A DNA stretch of 60,340 nt from Gemmatimonadota bacterium (GTDB lineage Bacteria; Gemmatimonadota; Gemmatimonadetes; Palauibacterales; Palauibacteraceae): positions 492,327 through 552,666 of the forward strand of contig CP070670.1 of the NCBI GenBank assembly GCA_020351855.1, written 5' to 3'. Below, piece after piece: positions 18,018 to 26,150 of the stretch. The translations under genes were made by a program, and so were the position numbers. The notes beneath the pieces are model-generated. The model saw nothing but the letters and a program-made list of their open reading frames with translations. It did not search any database and had not been told where the DNA came from. Position 1 is the stretch's first letter; every line of letters begins with the position of its first letter.

Positions 18018-18078
18018 AGTCCGCCGCACCGACCGGTAAGATTCGGTAAGGTGAGGAGAGAACGCTGCGTGGACACTT

Positions 18079-18477
18079 ATGGCCGGAACAAGAAAACGAG
18101 TGATGCGGAGCTTCGTCCATAGCTCTGCCGGCAGGGTCGTCGGCCTCGTCGTGGCTCTCACCACGCTGGCCGGCTGTCAGAGATGGACGACGGTCGAGTC
18201 CCCGGTGGCCTCGACCGTGGAGCGGAACCAGCCCGATCGCGTTCGGCTGACGACCGCGAACGGCAGGCAGCTGGAGTGGGATAATCCTTCCGTCGCAGGC
18301 GACAGCCTCGTCGGGTCGATCGGCGGGGAGGGCCAGCCGGCGGTGGCGATCGCGGACATCCGCAGGCTGGAGTTCCGGCAGACGAATGTCGGGCTCACCG
18401 TGCTCTCCCTGTCGGGCGCCGCGGCGATCGCCCTGGCGGTCATTCTGGCGACCAACCCCGGGGAAGAGGACAACTGA
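18079..18477 (+). CDS. Small lipoprotein of unknown function
   Basis: 132 residues: basic N-terminus, hydrophobic core and lipobox TLAGC (Cys33), a beta-rich middle (DRVRLTTANGRQLEWDNP, then ADIRRLEFRQ) and a final hydrophobic helix at about 104-124 (GLTVLSLSGAAAIALAVIL) with an acidic tail. Lipid anchor plus C-terminal TM-like helix is a layout seen in small lipoproteins with a PilZ- or SH3-like sheet, but I cannot name a family. It follows the TolB-TPR gene by 61 bases and overlaps the start of the KOW-domain ORF. Confidence 0.7.
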   Translation: MAGTRKRVMRSFVHSSAGRVVGLVVALTTLAGCQRWTTVESPVASTVERNQPDRVRLTTANGRQLEWDNPSVAGDSLVGSIGGEGQPAVAIADIRRLEFRQTNVGLTVLSLSGAAAIALAVILATNPGEEDN

Positions 18478-18758
18478 GTCGGGACGCGTTCCGGCCGGGC
18501 GAGCCGGTTCTCATCACGAGCGGTATCTTCGCCGGCCAGGCCGGGGTCGTCGTCGAGAGCCTGCCGAGCGGCAAGCTTCGCGTGCGGGTAATGACTCGAA
18601 GAACGGTCGCGAACGCGCGGATCGATCCGGCCCATCTGGAGCCCCTCGGCGTTCCGGCGCGGGCCACGGACGGGGATCCGGAAGAGCCGGGTGGCCCTCC
18701 CGAGTTGCCTGGAAGCGCCGACGCGACGGGCGAACGGCCAGACCGCCGAACAACGTGA
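18474..18758 (+). CDS. Short KOW-domain protein, unusual start
   Basis: A 94-codon frame encoding RPGEPVLITSGIFAGQAG, then KLRVRVMTRRTVANARID and HLEPLGVP. This is a recognisable KOW/NusG C-terminal-type small beta-barrel, found in proteins that touch ribosome, RNA or RNA polymerase. There is no ATG, GTG or TTG in frame before the domain; the best candidate is CTG at 18474, which overlaps the lipoprotein stop (CTGA) and has GAGG four bases ahead. Translational coupling to the lipoprotein gene is likely if it is expressed. The C-terminus is Pro/Gly/Glu-rich and probably disordered. It could alternatively be a decayed gene. Confidence 0.5.
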   Translation: MSRDAFRPGEPVLITSGIFAGQAGVVVESLPSGKLRVRVMTRRTVANARIDPAHLEPLGVPARATDGDPEEPGGPPELPGSADATGERPDRRTT

Positions 18759-19065
18759 TGGTGGAACGAACCTCCTCGCTGGTGCGGCCGAGCGTGGCTC
18801 AGCTTCGCGGGTGTCCCGGCCCGCTCCGTCCCGCGACCGGTTCCTGCCTATCCTCGAGCCCCGCCACGTGGGTCTTGCTGCGGGGCGGAAGCGACAGCCG
18901 CGACGCGGACGGCTCGCGCGGCGCCGGTGTCGCAGCGTACCGCCGAGGGGTGCTCAGTCCGTAAGATCAATCTGAATAAGCGCTTACGTGAGCTTCGGGA
19001 GCTACACGTGCCAGGTATCTTACCGGTACCTCGAGCCCGGCATGGCCCGTGCAGACGGAGTTTGA
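18759..19065. other. Intergenic stretch, mostly featureless
   Basis: No convincing gene. The only structure I see is a weak inverted repeat, CGTAAG at 18960-18965 and CTTACG at 18983-18988, enclosing the palindrome TAAGCGCTTA. It is not followed by a T run. Open frames here are of antisense or shadow type with arginine-rich low-information translations. Confidence 0.4.
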
Positions 19066-19094
19066 TTTCGTGGGTCGGCTCGCGCGGGTATACT
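19066..19094 (+). promoter_or_regulatory. Putative promoter of the cyclophilin gene
   Basis: TTTCGT at 19066-19071 and TATACT at 19089-19094, spaced by 17 bases, about 105 bases before the start codon at 19200. The -10 box matches the sigma70 consensus at five of six positions; the -35 box is weak. Confidence 0.4.
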
Positions 19095-19199
19095 GGAGAT
19101 TCCAGCCCGACGACTGGTCCGAGGGAGTTCAGCCGGACAGAGGGCCAGATAGCGAGTTGGGCGCAGAGACGCGCACGAGGACGACTCAAGAGGAGCCAC

Positions 19200-19955
19200 A
19201 TGAGAGCATTCGGATCTGCCCGTTCGGTTCTGTTGGCCTTGGCCTTGTCGGTCACGGCCTGCGCGGGCGAGCCCTCGGCCGAGTCGGGGGACGAGGCCGC
19301 TCGACCGCCAGGCGATGCCGCCCAGCCGGCGGCCACCCCGTCGGCAGAAGATGCTCCACCAGCCAACCCGCTACTCAACCCGGCCCACGAGGCGATGAAT
19401 CAGACCGCACCCGATGTCTTCCAGGCGCTGTTCGAGACCAGCAAGGGCGATTTCACCGTCGAGGTGGTGCGCGAGTGGGCACCGAACGGCGCTGACCGCT
19501 TCTACAACCTGGTCCGGAACGGCTTCTACGATGGAGTGCGGTTCTTCCGTGTGCTAGACGGCTTCGTGGCACAGTTCGGTATCTCCGGCGACCCGGCCGT
19601 GTCGACGGTGTGGAGAGAGCGCGCGATGGCGGACGATGCGGTCGCGGGCACGAACGCTCGCGGCACGGTCACGTACGCGATGGCGGGACCGAATACGCGC
19701 ACGACGCAGGTGTTCATCAACTACCGAGACAATTCACAGCTCGACGACATGGGCTTTGCACCCTTCGGCCGCGTGGTCAGCGGCATGGAGGTAGTGGACG
19801 CACTCCACGCCGCATACGGGGAAGGGGCGCCCCGCGGCTCCGGGCCCAACCAGGCGCGGATCCAGGCGGAGGGCAATGCCTACCTGGAAAGCGAGTTCCC
19901 CGATCTCGACTTCGTGCAGAGGGCGACGATCGTCGAGGGCGATAAGGGCAACTGA
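19200..19955 (+). CDS. Cyclophilin-type peptidyl-prolyl isomerase, lipoprotein
   Basis: 251 residues. The ATG at 19200 follows AGGAG at suitable spacing. The lipobox is SVTAC (Cys21), followed by a Pro/Ala-rich linker to about residue 70. The cyclophilin domain shows FETSKGDFTVEVVREWAP, FYNLVRNGFYDGVRFFRV, FVAQFGISGDP, and QVFINYRDN, with the usual 'FxxFGRVVSGMEVVD' region near the end. It should catalyse proline isomerisation on the periplasmic face of a membrane, helping envelope protein folding. It is followed 20 bases later by the response regulator gene on the same strand. Confidence 0.93.
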   Translation: MRAFGSARSVLLALALSVTACAGEPSAESGDEAARPPGDAAQPAATPSAEDAPPANPLLNPAHEAMNQTAPDVFQALFETSKGDFTVEVVREWAPNGADRFYNLVRNGFYDGVRFFRVLDGFVAQFGISGDPAVSTVWRERAMADDAVAGTNARGTVTYAMAGPNTRTTQVFINYRDNSQLDDMGFAPFGRVVSGMEVVDALHAAYGEGAPRGSGPNQARIQAEGNAYLESEFPDLDFVQRATIVEGDKGN

Positions 19956-19974
19956 ACGGGTAAGCCTGGACACG

Positions 19975-21000
19975 ATGCAGGAGCAGCTTCTGGAGAATGC
20001 CCGCGTGCTCGTCGTGGACGACGACGCGCAGAACGTGCGCTACATCAAGGACGTTCTCGAGTGGGCGGGCTACAAGCAGGTTGCGGGCACGACCCAGCCG
20101 ACGGAGGTCCTGGCGCTGCTCCACCAGTTCCAGCCGGACCTCATCCTGCTTGATCTGATCATGCCGGCGATGGATGGCTACGAGGTCATGCAGGTCCTGC
20201 AGTCGGAGATTCGCTCGGACAGCTACCTGCCGATTCTCGTACTCACCTCCGACACAAGCCAGGAGGCCAAGCGGCGGGCGCTCTCCTACGGAGCCAAGGA
20301 CTTCCTGACGAAGCCGTTCAGCCCTACCGAGATTCGCCATCGAGTATCCCATCTGCTTGAGACCCGCTTCCTGCACCTCAAGTGCCGCGATCAGGCCGCG
20401 CTTCTTGCGAGCGGCGCCGCCGGCGATGCCGTGCTGGAGAACGCCGCCGCGAGCGAGCTCTTCGAACGGCTCACGCGGGTCGCGGCTTACCGCTTCGACC
20501 CGTCCGGCGAACGGATGCGTCGGGTCGGTGCGCTGTGCGGCCGCGTGGCGCGCCTGCTGGGTGAGTCAGATTCGTGGAGCCGCCTGCTCGAACGGGCCTC
20601 TCAGCTGTGCGACATCGGCATGGTGGCGGCCCCTCGACCGGGGACGGCTCAGCCCGACGACGAGGTGTTTCCCGCGCATACTTCGATCGGGGCCGATATC
20701 CTGGCCGGAAGCGAGTTGCCGGAACTCCGCCTGGCCGCGGAGATTGCGCGCTCGCACCATGAGCACTGGGACGGAACGGGATTTCCGGAAGGCCTCAGAG
20801 GCGAGGAGATCCCGCTGAGTGGCCGGGTCGTCGCCGCGGCGCTCGCCTGCGAGGCGGCAATCGGGGAGGGTGAAGGAGCCGGAGCTTCCGAACATGAAGC
20901 GTTGGAGCGGTTGGTCAAAGAGGCCGGCACGCGCTACGATCCAAGCGTCATCGAAGCTCTGATGGCGACTGTCGGCAGTAAGGTCGAAGCCACGGCGTAG
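19975..21000 (+). CDS. Response regulator with degenerate HD-GYP-like output domain
   Basis: 341 residues. The receiver domain (about 8-125) is intact: acidic pair in VVDDDA (15-17), phospho-acceptor Asp60 in LLDLIMP, Thr/Ser switch region LTSDTS and Lys113. The second half (about 165-335) aligns with HD-GYP domains (HTSIGADIL, then HHEHWDGTGFPEGLRGEEIP) but key metal residues are gone: the HD dyad is Cys212-Asp213 (LCDIG), the first His is Arg180, and the late ADxxDA segment reads ALACEA. Phosphodiesterase activity is therefore doubtful; it may bind rather than cleave cyclic dinucleotides. The adjacent histidine kinase gene is the likely partner. Confidence 0.85.
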   Translation: MQEQLLENARVLVVDDDAQNVRYIKDVLEWAGYKQVAGTTQPTEVLALLHQFQPDLILLDLIMPAMDGYEVMQVLQSEIRSDSYLPILVLTSDTSQEAKRRALSYGAKDFLTKPFSPTEIRHRVSHLLETRFLHLKCRDQAALLASGAAGDAVLENAAASELFERLTRVAAYRFDPSGERMRRVGALCGRVARLLGESDSWSRLLERASQLCDIGMVAAPRPGTAQPDDEVFPAHTSIGADILAGSELPELRLAAEIARSHHEHWDGTGFPEGLRGEEIPLSGRVVAAALACEAAIGEGEGAGASEHEALERLVKEAGTRYDPSVIEALMATVGSKVEATA

Positions 21001-21039
21001 CCCGAGCAGGCGTTTCGGGAACGGAGGAGCCCGTAGCGC

Positions 21040-22512
21040 ATGACCGTACGCACCAAGCTTGTCGGCACGCTCGTGCTGGTCATCCTCATCGTCATGGCGC
21101 CCTCGTTCTACGGCGTCCTCAAGCTCACCGAACTGCGCGACATCGTGTTATACCGCCAGAGCGAGCTGGCCACAGCGTACCTCTCTCTGGCGCGCGTGCA
21201 AAACGCTCTCGCCGACCTTGACCGGTCACAGCGCGGGTACCTGGTCGCGCCCGGGCCGCAGCAGCGACTCGAGGTGCGGCAAGCCCTCTCCAACGCGCGG
21301 TTCGATCTCTCCCAGCTCTCCGATATCGGATATGGCGAAGCGGCCGAGCAGGTACAGACGCGGCTCGACACGCTGGAGGTGGCCTCGGCGAGGATCGAGC
21401 GGCTGATTGCTGATGATGACCCTGCGGCAGCGACCGCCTACTTCGACAGCCTCCGCACCGTTTACGTGCGGACCGAGAGCCTGCTCGAGCGCATCGGCGA
21501 CGCGATCGACGGGAAGGGGCGCCTCGATGCGCGCAGGGCAGTCGAAGTCAGCGTGTCTGCCGCACAGCGGACGGTCATCGCGGTGTGGATCTCTCTCGCC
21601 ATCGCGCTGGCCCTGGGGCTCGCCACCATCGGCAACCTGATGAGCCCGCTGGGCGCACTCCGCGAGGCGATGGCCAACGTGGCGGGCGGATCGTTCATCG
21701 CACCGGAGAACCTCCCGTATAAGAGGAGCGACGAGGTGGGCGACCTCTCGCGCTCCTTCCGCTTAATGACGGAGCGTCTCGATGAGCTGGATCGTCTGAA
21801 GGCGGAGTTCGTCAGCATCGCAAGTCACGAGCTGAAGACACCCATCCATATCATCAACGGCTATGCCGAGATGATCGAGGAGGGCACGCTGGGCGACGTG
21901 ACGGAGAAGCAGCACGATGCGCTGCGCCGGATCGGCGAGCAGGCCGGACAAATGACGGACCGCGTCAATCAGCTGCTCAACTTGACCCGATTCCTGGCGG
22001 GCGGACTCAAGCTGGAGGTCGAACGCGTCCGCACGCAGGACCTTTTTACCGATCTCCGTCTGGCGTTCGAGATCCTGGCCGAGCAACAGGGCATCGACTT
22101 CGAAATCGAGGTGGAGGGGAGTGCACCGGCCATCCTTGAGGTCGACCGCACGCGGGTGACGAACGAGTTGTTCGGCAACCTGCTTTCCAACGCCTTCAAG
22201 TTCACGCCCGCCGGAGGCTCGGTCGTGGTCAAGGCAGCGGGCGGGGATGAGACCCTCGTCGTGCGGGTCATCGATACGGGACGGGGGATACCGCCCGAGC
22301 AGCTGCCCTACATCTTCGAGAAGTACTATCAGGCGGGAAGCGAGGGCCGGGCGGTGGGAGCCGGCCTGGGGTTGGCAATCGCTCGGCAGATCGTCGACGC
22401 GCACGGTGGACAGATCTCGGCTACCAGCGAGCCGGACCGCGGCACAACCGTCGAGGTCATCCTCCCGATCCGCAGCGGAAGCTCACCTTCGGACGCTGCT
22501 GTTTCCGTCTGA
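21040..22512 (+). CDS. Sensor histidine kinase
   Basis: 490 residues. TM1 about 7-27, a helical extracytoplasmic sensor (CHASE3-like, about 30-175), TM2 about 177-198, HAMP about 198-250, HisKA with SHELKTP (phospho-acceptor His263), then HATPase with NLLSNAFKFTP, DTGRGIP, FEKYYQ and GAGLGLAIA. All catalytic boxes are present. It begins 39 bases after the response regulator gene, so the two are probably cotranscribed and form a two-component pair. The stimulus cannot be read from the sequence. Confidence 0.95.
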   Translation: MTVRTKLVGTLVLVILIVMAPSFYGVLKLTELRDIVLYRQSELATAYLSLARVQNALADLDRSQRGYLVAPGPQQRLEVRQALSNARFDLSQLSDIGYGEAAEQVQTRLDTLEVASARIERLIADDDPAAATAYFDSLRTVYVRTESLLERIGDAIDGKGRLDARRAVEVSVSAAQRTVIAVWISLAIALALGLATIGNLMSPLGALREAMANVAGGSFIAPENLPYKRSDEVGDLSRSFRLMTERLDELDRLKAEFVSIASHELKTPIHIINGYAEMIEEGTLGDVTEKQHDALRRIGEQAGQMTDRVNQLLNLTRFLAGGLKLEVERVRTQDLFTDLRLAFEILAEQQGIDFEIEVEGSAPAILEVDRTRVTNELFGNLLSNAFKFTPAGGSVVVKAAGGDETLVVRVIDTGRGIPPEQLPYIFEKYYQAGSEGRAVGAGLGLAIARQIVDAHGGQISATSEPDRGTTVEVILPIRSGSSPSDAAVSV

Positions 22513-22538
22513 GGCCTCGCGGCGGTCGCCGTGGCCCG

Positions 22539-23159
22539 CTAGAGGAAGAGGAATCGAATCCCGGCCAGCAGGCCCCATTTGCGGCCTCTACCGAGTTCCT
22601 CCGGAATGCCCGTCGGAGGATCGGCCAGCTTGACCTCTCCGAAGCTGAGGCCGGACACCTCGCCAGCCACGGAGAGCGCCGCAGCTTCGGTCAGCCATAT
22701 CTCGACACCGATGAGGCCGCCGTATTCGACGCCATCGCTGTCTGCCTTGAACGGCAATTCCTCCGGCGGCTCGAATACGTTGACGTTCATGCGTGCGTAG
22801 CTGACGCGTCCCGCGATGAAGGGCGACAGGCCGGAGCCGGACAGCGGGAAGCTGTAGCGCGGTTCGAAAAACACGCTGATGAACTGGAAGTCAGCCAGCG
22901 CGGGCTCCGTGACCTGGCCGAGGTCGGAGCCGGGCCAGGCCAGCTCCGTGCCGAAGCCGATCGAGAGCCCGCTCCGCCAGCGGTAGAGCAGATCCAGTGT
23001 TAGGCCGAAGCCCGACCTCACGTCCGCAAGGTCGCCTCCCCCGATGTCCACGTAACCGCCGCTGAAGCCCATGCCGAAACCGGCGCCCTGCGCTTCCGCG
23101 CGGCCGGCGTAACCGAGGGCACCGACGAGCAAGGCCAACGCGAGGCTTCGACGACTCAT
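22539..23159 (-). CDS. Outer membrane beta-barrel protein
   Basis: 206 residues with a signal peptide ending AEAQ (about residue 22), then alternating beta strands rich in Gly and aromatics (LTLDLLYRWRSGLSIGFGTE, FFEPRYSFPLSGSG, YARMNVNVFE) and a final strand WGLLAGIRFLFL ending in Leu-Phe-Leu. This is typical of an 8-strand OmpA/OmpW-size barrel. The ATG at 23159 is chosen because it directly precedes a canonical signal peptide; the frame upstream crosses the divergent trkA region. It converges on the histidine kinase gene (26 bases). Specific function unknown. Confidence 0.8.
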   Translation of the reverse strand: MSRRSLALALLVGALGYAGRAEAQGAGFGMGFSGGYVDIGGGDLADVRSGFGLTLDLLYRWRSGLSIGFGTELAWPGSDLGQVTEPALADFQFISVFFEPRYSFPLSGSGLSPFIAGRVSYARMNVNVFEPPEELPFKADSDGVEYGGLIGVEIWLTEAAALSVAGEVSGLSFGEVKLADPPTGIPEELGRGRKWGLLAGIRFLFL

Positions 23160-23175
23160 GGAGATCACCCGTCCG

Positions 23176-23193
23176 GCTCCAGTCAGCTGGAGC
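23176..23193. repeat. Perfect 7-bp inverted repeat in the divergent trkA region
   Basis: GCTCCAG at 23176-23182 and CTGGAGC at 23187-23193 flank the loop TCAG, immediately upstream of the predicted trkA promoter. It could be an operator or a leader hairpin of the barrel gene transcript; there is no T run. Confidence 0.45.
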
Positions 23194-23222
23194 TTGTTGA
23201 TAGGGCTAGACGTCGGCAAAAT
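23194..23222 (+). promoter_or_regulatory. Putative trkA promoter
   Basis: TTGTTG at 23194-23199 and CAAAAT at 23217-23222 with a 17-base spacer, about 40 bases before the trkA ATG. It directly abuts the inverted repeat at 23176-23193. Confidence 0.35.
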
Positions 23223-23261
23223 CAAGCGAACGCTCTCACTTTCCGAAGACGGGGATCTGAC

Positions 23262-24605
23262 ATGCGCGTGCTCATCGTCGGCGCCGGCCAGGTGGGCTTT
23301 CAGCTTGCGAAGCGACTCTCCGAGGAGGACCAGGACGTCGTTCTGATCGACCTGGACCCGGATCGGACCTCCTACGCCGCGGAGCAACTCGATCTGTTGA
23401 CGGTGACAGGCAATGGCGCGTCGCTGCCCGTGCTGGAAAAGGCGGGCCTCGACGGAGCCGGGATGCTGCTTGCCGTGACGAGCCGCGACGAGTCCAACAT
23501 CGTGGCATGCCTTCTCGCCTCGCGCTACGCCATCAACCCGCGGGTAGCCCGAATCAGCGCACCGGAATACTACGAGCCCGGCTCACCGCTGGCGAAGGAG
23601 CTGTTTGGCATCGACCGGGTGATCAGCCCTGAACGGGAGGTCGCCTGGGAGACCCTGCAGCTTCTGGCGAGCGAGGCGGCGACCGAGTTCGTGCGCTTCA
23701 TGGACGAGCGCATCCGCCTGATTGGGGTGCGCATCCGGGCGGGCGCCCCGGTCGAGGGAAAGACCATGGCGGATCTCGGCCGGGAGCTTCCTGACCGGCG
23801 CTTTGTGACGGTCGCGATCGTGCGTGACGGATCCACGCAGATCCCCCGCGGTCCGAGCCGCATCGCCGCCCATGACCAGGTGTTCCTGCTGACCGCGGCC
23901 GAGGAGCTGCCGGCCATCGCCCGGCTGGCGGGATACGAGCGTACCGAGCTGCGTCGGGTGATGATCGCCGGGGGGAACCAGGAGGCGATCTACCTGGCAA
24001 AGCACCTTGCCTCGCACTCCGTGTCGTGCACGATCCTGGAACGGGATCGGCAACGCTGCTTAGAGTTGGCTGAACAGCTCCCGGACGCCCTCATCCTCCA
24101 CGGCGATGCGCGGGATCCCGAGCTCCTCGAGATGGAGGGCGTCGAGGGCGTGGACGGTTTTGTCGCCATGACGGGACAGGACTCGGTGAACATGCTGTCG
24201 GGCCTCCTGGCGAAGACGATGGGCGCCCGTAAGGTGATCACGCTCATCCACCGCACGGACTACATCCCCCTGGTCAGCCGTATCGGGATCGATGCCACCG
24301 TCTCTCCGCGAATGGCGGCCGCGAACGCCATTTTGCGATACGTGCGGCGCGGTGGCGTCCGCACGGTGGCTACCCTCAAGGGGGTCAACGCCGAGGCGAT
24401 CGAGTACGAGATCGGCGCCGACGCACCGATCATCGATCAACCGCTCAAGGATGTCAGTTTTCCCAAGGACGGGGTGATCGGTGCCATTCTGCGCGGCGGG
24501 GAGGTCATCACGCCTCGCGGTGACGATGTGCTCAAGCCGGGTGACCGGGCCTTCATCTTTGCCCTGCCCAACGCAGTGGCCGACATCGAGCGTCTGCTCG
24601 CGTGA
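23262..24605 (+). CDS. trkA: Trk potassium uptake regulatory subunit TrkA
   Basis: 447 residues with the duplicated RCK layout: Rossmann NAD-binding half 1 (VGAGQVGFQLAKRL, 7-20), RCK-C domain about 145-225, Rossmann half 2 (IAGGNQEAIYLAKHL, about 232-246), RCK-C domain about 370-447. Length and repeats match TrkA rather than single-RCK KtrA. It should sit on the cytoplasmic face and gate TrkH through nucleotide binding. Its stop overlaps the trkH start by four bases (GTGA), as expected for a stoichiometric complex. Confidence 0.95.
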   Translation: MRVLIVGAGQVGFQLAKRLSEEDQDVVLIDLDPDRTSYAAEQLDLLTVTGNGASLPVLEKAGLDGAGMLLAVTSRDESNIVACLLASRYAINPRVARISAPEYYEPGSPLAKELFGIDRVISPEREVAWETLQLLASEAATEFVRFMDERIRLIGVRIRAGAPVEGKTMADLGRELPDRRFVTVAIVRDGSTQIPRGPSRIAAHDQVFLLTAAEELPAIARLAGYERTELRRVMIAGGNQEAIYLAKHLASHSVSCTILERDRQRCLELAEQLPDALILHGDARDPELLEMEGVEGVDGFVAMTGQDSVNMLSGLLAKTMGARKVITLIHRTDYIPLVSRIGIDATVSPRMAAANAILRYVRRGGVRTVATLKGVNAEAIEYEIGADAPIIDQPLKDVSFPKDGVIGAILRGGEVITPRGDDVLKPGDRAFIFALPNAVADIERLLA

Positions 24606-26125
24606 GCTATCGACACCTCGTCCACGTCGTAAGCCTCATTCTGCTGGCGCTGAGTGCGGCGCTCGCCGTCACGTTCCTGGTCGCGCTCGCTTACGGAGAA
24701 GGGGACGCCAGCGCCTTTCTCATATCCAGTGCGCTGCTGGTGATCATCGGTCTGCTGGGTTTCTGGCAGACCAGACTACACCGGGATCTGTCGGTGCGGG
24801 AAGGCTACGCCGTCGTATCGCTCTCCTGGATGGCCGTCGGCGTGGCGGGCGCGCTCCCGTACATCCTTTCGGGGTCCATCGAACGGCCCGTAGCAGCGCT
24901 GTTCGAGTCCGTCTCCGGCTTCACCACGACCGGCGCCACGGTGTTCACGGATATCGAGGCGCTTCCACACGGCATCCTCTTCTGGCGATCACTGACGCAG
25001 TGGCTCGGAGGCATGGGGATCATCGTCCTGGGCGTGGCGATTCTCCCGTTCCTCGGCGTGGGCGGCATGCAGCTCTTCAGGGCGGAGGTGCCCGGCCCGA
25101 CGCCCGAGCGGCTTCAGCCCAGGATCGCGCACACGGCAAAGCTTCTATGGCTCGTGTACGGCGCGCTCACCGCCGCACAGGCGGGACTCTACCTGTTGGG
25201 CGGCATGGAGCCGTTCGACGCGGTAACGCACTCGTTTACCACGTTGTCGACCGGAGGCTTCTCTCCGCGAAACGCGTCCCTGGCGGCCTATCCGTCTCCG
25301 TTCATCCAGTACGTGACGATCATCTTCATGTACCTGGCGGGCATCAACTTCACGCTGCACTACCGGGCTGCCACGGGGCGACCCTCCGTGTATCTGCATG
25401 ACAGGGAATGGCGGTTCTTCACGCTGCTTGCGGTCGGCGCCACCGCGCTGGTCCTTCTGCTCACCGTGGCAGGCGGCATGTACGACGACACGGGGTTCGA
25501 GCGGGGGCTGCGTGACTCCCTGTTCCAGGTGGCCTCGATCATCACGACGACCGGCTTCGTGTCGACCGACTACGGGCTGTGGCCGATTGGTGCGCAGTTC
25601 GTGCTTCTGCTTCTCATGTTCGTCGGAGGAATGGCCGGCTCGACGGCCGGTGGGATCAAGGCGCTGCGCTTCTACGTGCTGGCCCGCCAGACGCTCTCCG
25701 AACTCAAGAAGAGCTTGCACCCGCGGGGGGTGATTCTGACGCGCGTGGGCGACGAGGTCGTCAAGGAGGACGTGCTGGCGCGGATCCTCATCTTCGTCAT
25801 CGTCTACCTCACGCTCTTCGCGCTGGGCACGCTGATCATGACGATCCTGGGTCACGACCTGACGACGTCGATCGGTTCCAGCGCCGCCAGCCTCGGGAAC
25901 ATCGGGCCCGGGCTTGGCGAGGTAGGCGCCGTGGACAACTACGGATGGCTGGACCCGATATCCCAGCTCACGCTGCTGCTCCTGATGCTCATCGGACGGT
26001 TGGAGATCTTTACCATCCTCCTCCTGCTGCACCCTGGTCTCTGGCGACGGAGTCGCTCGCGGCATAGGGTCACGGAGCCCGCTCCGATCCCCCACTTTCC
26101 CTTCCGGGGCCAGGGGCGCCGGTAG
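24602..26125 (+). CDS. trkH: Trk potassium uptake channel subunit TrkH
   Basis: 507 residues starting at a GTG that overlaps the trkA stop. Four pore-repeat selectivity motifs are visible: SGFTTTGATV, TTLSTGGFSP, ITTTGFVSTD and SLGNIGPGLG, each with its filter glycine, spread over about ten or more TM helices. GGMAGSTAGGIKALR is the conserved cytoplasmic-loop motif. Together with TrkA this gives a complete K+ (possibly Na+) uptake system. The C-terminus is basic and ends in an extra 25-residue tail. Confidence 0.95.
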   Translation: MSYRHLVHVVSLILLALSAALAVTFLVALAYGEGDASAFLISSALLVIIGLLGFWQTRLHRDLSVREGYAVVSLSWMAVGVAGALPYILSGSIERPVAALFESVSGFTTTGATVFTDIEALPHGILFWRSLTQWLGGMGIIVLGVAILPFLGVGGMQLFRAEVPGPTPERLQPRIAHTAKLLWLVYGALTAAQAGLYLLGGMEPFDAVTHSFTTLSTGGFSPRNASLAAYPSPFIQYVTIIFMYLAGINFTLHYRAATGRPSVYLHDREWRFFTLLAVGATALVLLLTVAGGMYDDTGFERGLRDSLFQVASIITTTGFVSTDYGLWPIGAQFVLLLLMFVGGMAGSTAGGIKALRFYVLARQTLSELKKSLHPRGVILTRVGDEVVKEDVLARILIFVIVYLTLFALGTLIMTILGHDLTTSIGSSAASLGNIGPGLGEVGAVDNYGWLDPISQLTLLLLMLIGRLEIFTILLLLHPGLWRRSRSRHRVTEPAPIPHFPFRGQGRR

Positions 26126-26150
26126 CACACGAAGCAGGAACGAGAGTCAG

